Assembly: GCA_001600415.1 (NCBI GenBank)
Contig: BCJX01000018.1
Location: forward strand, 581,856 to 639,095
DNA length: 57,240 bases
Reading direction: 5' to 3'
Origin: Pascua guehoae
Lineage: Eukaryota > Basidiomycota > Tremellomycetes > Trichosporonales > Trichosporonaceae
Shown here one piece after another: positions 44,680 through 54,324 of the stretch. Below the pieces are notes generated by a model. It was not told where the DNA came from. It saw only the letters and a list, made by a program, of their open reading frames with translations, and made no database searches. The translations under genes were made by a program, and so were the position numbers. How positions within the stretch are numbered: position 1 is the first letter of the stretch; each line of letters starts with the position of its first letter.

Positions 44680-45398
44680 GGTGGGAAGTGGAGACTCTCA
44701 AGGGCGATAGAGTCAGAAGGTGTGCGACTTTGGATCGCTTTTGGACAGCAGTGCGGCAAAGGAGTGGGTTTGGAGGGTGACGGTGAATGATGGTGACAAG
44801 TTTGTCAAGATGTTGACAATGACATGACGTTTGGTTATCGGTTGGTGGCCTGTCAAAGCCAGCCATAGCCCATCCCATCTTTGGACACGTCTGACACACT
44901 CGTTCCTTCCCTCCTTTCCCGTGCCCTCATGACGCGTGCGCTCTGTTTCCTCTGTTCACCTATCACCTGGGCGTGACAGGTGACGCGGCACGCGGGAGCA
45001 TTATTCACCCTCCACGTGCTGCCACGTGCCGCCACGTGCCTCTACTAAATACTGATTAGCTCAGGGAAACTCATTAGGATATTCAAGGGAAATAATTAAC
45101 GACATTCCTAATCATACCATTTGGGTTACGTAACGAGTATATTTTCTTTTTGCATTCCCCACAAAGCCCCCGCAGGGGAGTGGACGGACCTGCCTGGCCG
45201 CCTGCCCTGCCTGCAGGGTTGTGGAGGTCATTTCGAGTCGCCAAAAGTTGGGTACATATGCAAACTGTGCAAACTACTGTCAACCCTCACCTCTACTCAC
45301 CTCCTCCCCCTAACGGGACAACCCCCCCCCCCCCCCTCCTCACTCTTCAGTACGTACCCCTCTTTCACCCACCCACTTCCCACCTAACCACCACAGGG
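44680..45398. promoter_or_regulatory. ARL5/ADE6 divergent promoter with three phased E-boxes
   Basis: Between the two starts there are three CACGTG sites at 45013, 45023 and 45033, exactly 10 nt apart. A 10-nt palindrome GTTACGTAAC (bZIP-type) is at 45125-45134, and an inverted CACCTG/CAGGTG pair at about 44965-44982. The stretch 45045-45145 is AT-rich for this window. A 17-nt C run (45322-45338) and a probable 5' UTR intron ending CACCACAG lie just before the ADE6 ATG. Confidence 0.6.
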
Positions 45399-48300
45399 AT
45401 GCTCGTCCTCCCCGGCTCATCGGCGATCACGCCCACGCGGCGCGCGACCCTCCTCGCAGCCCTCCAGGCGGCCGTGCCGGGCGTGACTGCCCTTGACGCC
45501 GTGCACCTGCACCTGGTCAATCCCGTGTCTGACGCGGCTGGCGCAGTGCTGGCCGATGCCCAGTCTGCCGAGCGCAAGATTCTCGACACGCTCCTGGCGT
45601 ACGGCGACGACGAGCGCCTGGCCAGCACCAAGGCATTCCTGGCCGACGGTGGCAAGGTCACCTCGGCAGCGGACGGCAGCAGCGTGCTTGCGCTGTACAT
45701 CCTGCCGCGTGCGGGAACCATTTCGCCCTGGAGCTCCAAGGCGACGGACATTGCCAAGCTGTGCCACCTCGACCAGCACGTCAAGCGCCTCGAGCGCGGT
45801 GCACTCTACTTTGTGACGTCGACCAAGCCCGTCACAATCCCAGAGCTCGCGAGCGAGCTGCACCTGATCTACGACCGCATGACGCAGATTGTCGACACGG
45901 CGCTGCCAAAGGCCGAGGCCATTTTCCCGGCGTCAAACCCCACCCCCGACCCGCTCGTCACGGTGCCCCTCCTCGGCGCCGCGGACCCGCAGGCGGTCCT
46001 GGCCGAGGCCAACGCGCGCCTCGGCCTTGCGCTCAGCGAGACTGAGATTCCGTACCTCGTCGACAGCTTTGTCCGCGCCGGACGCAACCCCACCGACGCC
46101 GAGCTCTTCATGTTTGCCCAGGTCAACTCGGAGCACTGCCGTCACAAGATTTTCAACGCCGCATGGACCATTGACGGCAAGGACATGGACAACTCGCTCT
46201 TTGGCATGATCCGCAACACGGAAAAGGCATGCAAGGGCGCCGCGACCATTTCGGCCTACCAGGACAATGCAGCGGTCATTGACGGCTTTGTGGCACCCCG
46301 CTTTGCTGTCGACGGCGCCACGGCCGACAACAAGTATGCCGCCAAGCAGGAGGCCATGCCCGTCCTCATCAAGGTCGAGACCCACAACCACCCCACGGCC
46401 GTCTCGCCTTACCCCGGTGCCGCGACTGGCTCGGGTGGTGAGATTCGTGACGAGGGTGCTACCGGCAAGGGCTCGCGTCCCAAGGCGGGTCTTGCCGGTT
46501 TCACTACCTCCGACCTCCTCATCCCGGACCACGTCCAGGCGTGGGAGTCGGACATTGGCCGTCCCGCGCACATTGCGTCGGCGCTCGACATCATGATCGA
46601 GGCGCCCCTCGGTGCTGCTGCGTTCAACAACGAGTTTGGTCGCCCGGCCCTCGGCGGCTACTTCCGCACCTTCCTCATGGAGGTGCCCTCTGCGCAGGGC
46701 ACCCCCGAGTGGCGCGGCTACCACAAGCCCATCATGATTGCCGGTGGTCTTGGTACCGTTCGCCCCCAGTTTGCCCTCAAGACGGGTCTCAAGGCGGGCG
46801 ACAAGATTATCGTCCTCGGCGGACCGGGCATGCTCATTGGTCTTGGTGGCGGTGCCGCCTCGTCCATGGCGTCGGGTGCGAGCAGCGCCGACCTCGACTT
46901 TGCCTCGGTCCAACGCGACAACCCCGAGATGGAGCGCCGCGCCCAGCAGGTCATTGACGCGTGTGTCAACCGTGGCGACGCCAACCCCATCGAGTCGATC
47001 CACGACGTTGGTGCCGGTGGTCTGTCCAACGCCCTTCCCGAGCTCGTCCACGACTGCGACCTCGGTGCCGTCTTTGAGATTCGCGACGTCCTCGTCGACG
47101 ACCCCAAGATGTCCCCCATGGAGATCTGGTGCAACGAGTCGCAGGAGCGCTATGTCCTCGCCGTGTCGCCCGAGAACCTCGGTGTGTTTGAGGAGATTGC
47201 CCGCCGTGAGCGCGCACCGTTCTCGGTCGTCGGTACCGCGACCGCCGAGGAGCGCCTCGTCGTCACCGACCGCCTCCTTGGCGAGAACGTGATTGACATT
47301 TCCATGTCGGTCCTCTTTGGCAAGCCCCCGCGCATGCACCGCCAGGCGACCACCGTGTCGCCCAAGCGTGAGGCGTTTGACGCCACGCTGTCCAAGTACG
47401 GCGCCGACGCGACGCTCGAGACGGCCGTCGACCGCGTCCTGCACCTGCCGTCTGTCGGCTCCAAGCAGTTCCTGATCACCATTGGTGACCGCTCCATTAC
47501 GGGTCTCGTCACGCGCGACCAGATGGTCGGCCCATGGCAGGTGCCTGTGGCCGACGTGGCCGTGACGCGTTCGTCGTTTGGCTTTGATGTGGTTGTCGGT
47601 GAGGCCATGGCCATGGGCGAGCGCACGCCGCTTGCCTTGCTCAACGCCGGCGCGTCGGCGCGCATGGCCGTTGCCGAGTCGCTCACCAACCTCGTGGCCG
47701 CGAGCATCCCCGACCTGGGCAAGGTCAAGCTCAGTGCCAACTGGATGTCGGCTGCGTCGGCCGAAGGCGAGGGCTCGCGCCTGTACGAGGCTGTCCAGGC
47801 GATCGGCATGGACCTGTGCCCTGCGCTCGGCGTGGGTATCCCCGTCGGCAAGGACTCGATGTCCATGTCGATGCGTTGGCCCGGTGCCAAGGGCGAGAAG
47901 AACGAGGTCACGGCCCCGCTCTCGCTCATTGTCACTGCCTTTTCGGCCGTCGACGACGTCGAGACGACGTGGACGCCCGAGCTCCGCACCGACGCGGGCG
48001 AGACGGTGCTCGTGTTTGTCGACCTGGCGCGCGGCCAGCAGCGCATGGGCGGCTCGGCGCTCGCGCAGGTGTTCAAGCAGATTGGCGACGTCGCGCCCGA
48101 CGTCGAGGACGCGGCCGAGCTCAAGGCCTTTTTCAACGCCGTCCAGGCCCTCAAGGGCACGGGTGTGGTGCTCGCATACCACGACCGCTCGGACGGTGGT
48201 CTGTTCACTACCGTCGCCGAGATGGCGTTTGCTGGCCGCACGGGTGTCGAGCTCAACGTTGATGCGATCAGCACTGGTGACGTTGCCGCTGCCCTCTTCA

Positions 48301-49497
48301 ACGAGGAGCTCGGTGCCGTCTTCCAGGTCCGCACGGCGAGCTTGCCCGCGTTCTCCGAGGCGTTTGTCAAGGCCCGCTTCCCGTCCACGAGTATCCACGT
48401 CGTTGGCCGCGTGCTCGGCCGCGACGACCAGCGCGTCCAGGTCATCTACGGCGGCGAGTTTGTGTTCCGCTCGACCCGCGGCCAGCTCCAGCAGGCGTGG
48501 GCCGAGACGTCGTTCCGCATGCAGTCGATCCGCGACGAGCCCAACGGCGCAAAGGACGAGTTTGCCGCCATTCTCGACGACAAGGACAATGGTATTGTTT
48601 ACGACGTCAACTTTGACTTCCTCCCCGATGTCCAGCGGCGTAAGTTTTAGTGATAGACACAAGCGTGCACACACTGACACCACAGCACTCGCGTCGGCGC
48701 CCAAGGTGGCGATTCTGCGCGAGCAGGGTGTCAACGGACACATTGAGATGGCGTGGGCGTTCCACGAGGCGGGCTTTGACGCGCTCGACGTGCACATGTC
48801 GGACATTATCTCTGGCAAGGTGTCGCTGGCCGCGTTCCGCGGTCTCGCGGCGTGCGGTGGTTTCTCGTACGGCGACGTGCTCGGCGCCGGCTCGGGCTGG
48901 GCAAACTCTGTGCTGCTCAACCCCACTGCGCGGTCCGAGTTTACGGCCTTTTTCGCGCGCGACGACACGTTTGGCCTGGGCGTGTGCAACGGCTGCCAGT
49001 TCTTCAGCCAGCTCCACGGCGTGATTCCCGGCACCGAGGCGTGGCCGGCCTTCAAGGCCAACCGGAGCGAGCGGTTCGAGGGCCGCGTCTCGACCGTGGC
49101 CATTACCGCTGACGCGGCGCGCAACGTTCTCCTCCGCGGCATGGAGGGCGCCACGCTCCCCGTCGCCGTCGCCCACGGCGAGGGCCGCGCCGACTTTGCC
49201 ACCCAGGGCAACCAGGCCGCGCTCAACAGCGCCGGTCTCGTCGCCGTCCGCTACGTCGACCACAATGGCGCAGTCACTACCCGCTACCCCCTCAACCCCA
49301 ACGGGTCCCCAGAGGGCATTAGCGCCATCCAGACCCCCAACGGCCGCGTCCTCGCCATCATGCCCCACCCCGAGCGCGTCGTCGCCGCAGAGTCCAACTC
49401 GTGGTTCCCGCCCCAGAAGCGCGGCGAATGGGCAGGAAAGGGCCCCTGGTTCCGTCTCTTCCAGAACGCCTATGCGTTTGCCACCCAGGCGCAGTGA
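45399..49497 (+). CDS. ADE6: Phosphoribosylformylglycinamidine synthase (FGAM synthase)
   Basis: This enzyme performs step four of de novo purine synthesis: FGAR + ATP + glutamine gives FGAM. Two exons (45399-48639, 48686-49497) give 1350 residues, matching the large single-chain eukaryotic type (about 1340-1360). The order is an N-terminal domain, FGAR/ATP-binding AIRS-like repeats with [33 protein letters not shown] and GLGGGAASS, a second repeat with [15 protein letters not shown], then a C-terminal class-I glutamine amidotransferase. The amidotransferase starts [13 protein letters not shown], with nucleophile Cys in GVCNGCQF and a His/Glu motif in PHPERVV. The 46-nt intron sits at the synthase-glutaminase boundary. 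Start chosen at the first ATG after a CACCACAG acceptor; the frame is open upstream but encodes no conserved sequence. Confidence 0.96.
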
Positions 49498-50848
49498 GCG
49501 CCAGCGCGGTCACCCCCAGCGCGCAGCGCTGGTCAACCGTGGTCAACGCCGGTCAACGCGTGTTCTTCTAGGAACACCCTGGCCAGCGCGACCACCCCCA
49601 ACGGATCGTGATTCCCCGCCGACTAGGCTCGACGGGTGTCGCGGAGATTGTTAGAAAGTCACAAAATGTCATGTTTTCGGTTTCGGTTTATGCATGTGGT
49701 TCTTGAAAGTGCACGCTGCTTTGACAGGTCGACACATGGTGCCCAGCATGCGTCACGGCCTGTCTAGCTGCCGTCGCCGCAGAGGTGCGCTAGGACATGT
49801 CCCCAGACGGCAGTGAGCCACCTGGCTCGCCTTGGCCTGTCGGCCATACTCGCGACGCCTTGACAAGCCTGGACTTGCAGCCGCACACGCAGACCCAGAC
49901 GTGCAGACATGCAGACACATATCCATGTTGCATGCTTCGCATCCACATCCGCATCCCCACCCCCGCCTCGGGCTCCACTCCGGCCCATGACCAGCCGGCA
50001 AACCACGTCCCGGTCCGACGGACCGTGCGCCGTGGCGTGCGTCGCCGCCGAGCTGGGCATGTTTGCGTTCTGCATCTCGCATTCTCCGTGTCCCTTTCAA
50101 ACGTCCACCACTCGTTCATCGCAGCGTATCACGCGTCGTACCGTTCATCTCGGTATCTCGACAATCGACGACGCCTGTGCGGCCGTGGACGCGGACAGTG
50201 GTTTGCACGGGCGCCCTCGATCCCCCCCCCCCCCCCCNCCCCGTCTCAAGCCTACCCCGGATCTGGGACGGCACGCCAGCCCCACGTACCCTGAGGTTCG
50301 AGCGCCCGACACGACCCAGCCCCATTCCGAGACGGCGTCGCCAGCGGGGTGTACCCGCGTCCCTCCCCCTCCCCCCCCCCAACCCCCTACCCACCATGTT
50401 CATCCAAGACTCGTTTGGGGTGGTCACGGCGTGGCTTGTCATCGAGGCGTGTCCGGCTCTCGCGACGCAGGGGTGGTACATTGGCTTTGTGCTTCATACC
50501 TACCTCCTCGTCGTGTGGGGTCTCGACTTGATGCCTCTGTGATGTGATTGTGCAGTTAGGGTGCGTTTTGGTTTGGGTTCGTCGCCTGTTGTGTGTGCTG
50601 ACTTTGCCAGTGATTATATTATGTATCTGCATGAATGAACTCTATGCCGTCTAGTGCCACACGCCATCGGCCTACGCCACCTATACGCCTACACGGCCAC
50701 AGGAACACTTGTTGGCCTGCCCTCGTCCACCCCTGTACACCTAACACCTGTCCACCTGTCCACGTGTCCACATGTCCACCTGTCCACCGCCACACCTAGA
50801 CTCAACTCCTACCCACCTGCCACCTCCTCCACAACTCCTCCACACCCA
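49498..50848. other. Intergenic region with an ambiguous base in a C run
   Basis: No gene is supported. It holds a C run interrupted by one N (50222-50242, N at 50238), another C-rich patch (50364-50380), and a CCACCTGTCCA/CCACGTGTCCA repeat (about 50745-50800) just beyond the 3' end of the next minus-strand gene. GCCAGCGCG/GGTCAACG repeats (49500-49560) follow the ADE6 stop. Confidence 0.5.
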
Positions 50849-52956
50849 CTACACATCCACACGCACAGCCACGGTCGGCGCCGTCCTGCGCGCCTCGCGC
50901 TCGTCGGCGCCGAGCAGCCCAGGCCCAAGAGTCAGGACCTGGTACTGATTGTGCGAGCTCCAGCGCGTGAGGTTTACGCGGAAGACTGATATGGCCCCGA
51001 GTGCGCCACCTTGACTTTTGGCGGGGGTGAGGCGGCGTTTCTTCTTGCGCACCCAGCCGCCGGGGCCGACCTCGTCGTCGTCGCTCGGCAGCGCCGCCGA
51101 GGCGCCTTCACGGGGAGCAGACGCAGTCGACGTTGATGCCAGGGTCTGCTTTGCCGCAAAGGGCAGCATTGTCTGGCCGCCGCCGACGCCGCGGGCTTGG
51201 CGAACGGCCTCGATGCCCGCTTCCCGGAGGTCCTTTGGCACCGTCCTAATGTCAGATACCTGTAAACGGGGGAGACGCACCTGGCGGGATCAAAGATGAG
51301 CAGCTGCATCTCACCGCGCGGCGTCTTCTCGTATCCGACGACGGTTCGCGAGTGGCCAGCGTGCTGGAGGATGATGGGCAGGCGGTGCGAGATTCGTACT
51401 CGATCGTCACCACTGTCGTCGTCGACACCGTCGTCCTGCGAGTCAGCTGCACCCCCCTTGGACCTTGGACGGAGAGACGCACGAAATACTGCTTCACCCA
51501 GCGTTCGAGAATCTTGTACGTTGGCTCGTCTGGATTTTCGTTCCGATCCGCGGGCTTGCGAAAGTCGTCTGTGGGTGAGTATAGTATAGTGGGGTTGGAG
51601 ACGTACACAGAGTAGAACGGACGCCCATGTGGGACAGCATGGCATGGAGGTCTGCCCGTCAGTCGTGGCATGTGGCATCAGTGAGCTCGTGACAACTTAC
51701 CACTGGTTCCGACCCACTTGCTCGTGCCCACCACCTTACCCTTGAACTGGTCGCGTCCCTCGGCGTCAAACCCGGCCTTCCACGCCTCCTCAATCCACGC
51801 CTGGATCGCACGCACGCCGGGATCCTGCCGGTCCTTGAATACGGGCCGGAACGTCCCCTCGTCCGTCTCGAGAAGCCCCGCAATCCCCATCAGCATGTTG
51901 CGGTACCCGCACCCCCACGCTGTTAATAGTCAGTCGTTGTTATTGCCATTTCCCCGGCCCCTCGTAAGGGGCCAAAGCTAACGCACTGCCGTCAAAGCCC
52001 CATGTGCCCTTGATGTGCGTGCCGCCACGTGCCAGCACTGCGGAACGCGTGTCCCCCTGTTCCACACTGCGCACCAGTGTCCGGTAAAGGACAGGAATGA
52101 GGCCTGAGGTCAGTATCGGGACTCGGACATGCACGACACTGGTCAAGACAAGCTCACCGGGGGAGAAGTTGGCAGGGACGCTGCCGGCGAGTACACTGCC
52201 TGTGACTGGGTCCCACCTGCTGTTAGCTGGGCCAAAGCAAACTGTGCACCATGGGTCCACAAACCCCAGCACATGTGGTCCGAGTGGAACACTGGCTTGT
52301 CGAGTGAACCTCGCCGAGCACTGCGTTGTCGAGTCAACCTCGCCAGCACCACTCACCAGCGGTCCCCTTTGGCCGCCTTGTCGCCCCCGCCCGCACGTCC
52401 TGCAAACGCGGCGCCGTCCCACTGCCCGTCCGCCCTGCTGGCATGCTTGCGGCCGTGCTGGTTGGCGTGGTCGCCGTCCCCGTCATTGTCAGAGTACATG
52501 TCAAAGTCGTCGTCGTCGGGTCCAAACTCTGGCTGCGGCGCACCGTCTGGGATCTAGTTAGAGCACGAGCGTTGGGGTGAACGATACACTTACCGAGGCA
52601 TGCACCTACGTGTGCGTTGCGGGCCACGCCGCTGAGGGCCGAGAGGTCCTTGCCGCAGACGAAGCAGAGTGTATCCTCCTGTGGGACGTTGTTCACGCTG
52701 GTATCAACGCTCCCGCTCGACGCTGCCCCGTGGCACCTGGTGGCCGTTGTACGTGGCTTACTCACTCGCCGTCATCGATTTCACCACTTGGTCTGTGCGA
52801 TGGCCCGCCTGGTGATCCCTCTCCACGTTGACCGGCATTGGAAGCCGTGCCATTGTCGGGAAGTGGGGGCTGCTCCTCAAAGTGGGCGTTTACGTGGTGG
52901 GCAAAGGCGGCGTCGTCGGCGTCAATGTCTGCGTTGCAGACGGGGCAGACGGGCAT
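50849..52956 (-). CDS. ZUP1/ZUFSP-type deubiquitinase (peptidase C78) with N-terminal zinc fingers
   Basis: ZUP1 family enzymes cleave K63-linked ubiquitin chains and act in genome stability. Ten exons (52766-52956, 52594-52736, 52357-52546, 52158-52216, 51987-52103, 51701-51919, 51607-51651, 51483-51568, 51281-51435, 50849-51245) join in frame to 533 residues. The N-terminus has finger CPVCNADIDADDAAFAHHV (C2H2) and finger CFVCGKDLSALSG...HVGAC (UBZ-like C2HC). The catalytic region reads TWGCGYRNMLMG (nucleophile Cys), RAIQAWIEEAWKAGFD, GHSRTVVGYE (His) and LIFDPA (Asp). It ends NQYQVLTLGPGLLGADERE. The C78 fold and triad are clear. K63 specificity is by analogy with ZUP1; UFM1-specific UfSP2 is the alternative, but the finger-plus-C78 layout favours ZUP1. 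Confidence 0.88.
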
Positions 52957-53204
52957 CGTGCTTTTGGATGAAATAGTTAGGAAATGCTGTAACAACAAAG
53001 TGTGGGGCACCGAAAAATGGCCTCATCGATCGCGGGTGACAAATTGGGACAAGACAACCCAACGCAATCTGATGCCGCCCGCCGCGCCACTGGCCACTGA
53101 CCACTCAGGACACACACCACCACCCACACCCACACCCACACCACTCGAACTCGATTACTCGTCTCGCCGGCTCCCATTGCAACAAATTCCACCCTTGCAC
53201 CACC

Positions 53205-54324
53205 ATGTCCGACAACCCCACAGGCATCGAGGACTCGCTCGCGGTACGTTGCATGTGTGCCTGTGAAACGGTGGTTTTTTACTGACACGGCCCAGTCTGC
53301 GTTCAACAGCTCGTTTGCGATGCCGGCCGTTGCGCCGCGCGAGTCGTCGCCCGCCGAGCCGGCTGCCGAGCCAGCTGCCGAGCCAGCTGAGGCCGCGGGC
53401 GACGAGGCAAGTGCTGGCGGCGCGGGCGAAGTCGACTGGAAGCCAGAATACGAGGCCAACCTGGCGTCGTGGCGCGAGGAGGCGGATGTTGCGCGTGAAA
53501 AGGCGGCTGCGACGCGTGCTGCCATCGAGGCCGAGCACGCTGCGGCGGCCAAGGCCAAGGCGGACGCGGAAAAGGCCGCGGCACAGGCGGCAAAGGACGA
53601 GCAGGCGCGCAAGGAGCGCGAGGTGCGCCTTGCGGCCGCGTTGGCCGACGAGGCGCCGGCCACGGGGCCGATCCACAAGCGCCCCGTCGGTCCCCCAACG
53701 TCATATGCGGCGGCGGCGGCGGCGGGCTCGGCACCAGGGGCGGGCGACGAGCGCAATGCGCGCGTGCGCGAGGCGTGGGAGCTCGTCAAGGACAAGAGCA
53801 ACACGGACGCCGACGCCGAAGCCGACGCAGAGGCAGAGGCAGAGACCACACCCGCGCCGTCACCGTCGGCGCCCGCGTCGGCCTCGGCGTGGGAGGAGAT
53901 TAGCGCACCCCACAGCTCGGTCGAGGACATTTCGTCGTCGGCGCCCACCTCGAGCCCCAAGGCGGGCACCACGAGCAGCAAGGTCGAAAAGGCCGAAAAG
54001 GTCATTGCGGATCTGATCCCCCCCGGAGCGCCGGCAACGCACCCGGCCGCAGACGCAGCCAGCCTTGCGCCCTCCCTCACGCTGTCGTTCTTTACGGCAC
54101 CAAAGAGCATTACCGTCCGCCGCGTCCTCGCCGCGCTCGGCATCAACCTCGTCCTCCCATTCATCAACGGTATCATGCTCGGTCTCGGCGAGGTGACCGC
54201 CCGCGAGGCCGTGCGCGTCGGCCGCCTCTGGTGGCGCGGCGAGCGTGCCGTCGCAGGCGTCTGGCGCAGGAAGGACGGCAGCGGTACCGCCGGCGTCGGC
54301 CTCAGCGGTGGCGCCGGCTTCTAG
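53205..54324 (+). CDS. MIM1/TOM13-type mitochondrial outer-membrane import protein with long N-terminal extension
   Basis: MIM1 inserts alpha-helical proteins into the outer mitochondrial membrane in fungi. Two exons (53205-53243, 53296-54324) give 355 residues. The diagnostic segment INLVLPFINGIMLGLGE followed by REAVRVGRLWW lies at about residues 295-325 and is the predicted membrane helix. Yeast Mim1 is about 113 residues. Here some 275 residues precede the domain: an AEPAAEPAAEPAE repeat, an Ala/Lys/Glu helix likely to form coiled coil (about 70-135), and Ser/Ala-rich disorder. The C-terminus is Gly-rich. It is divergent from the ZUP1-like gene, with 248 nt between starts. Family call rests on the short conserved segment. 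Confidence 0.75.

Noticed and set aside
45150..45398. In-frame upstream extension of ADE6
   Set aside because: Low-complexity, crosses a C run and a good splice acceptor, and has no similarity to FGAM synthase N-termini.
45933..49226. Open frame of 1097 codons on the minus strand opposite FGAM synthase
   Set aside because: Same codon-bias artefact. It also runs across the ADE6 intron and shows only Arg/Gly/Val/Leu-rich text without domains.
50396..50542. 48-residue hydrophobic open frame MFIQDSFGVVTAWLV...
   Set aside because: It could be a tiny membrane protein, but it is short, sits after a C-rich stretch, and has no family support or splice context.
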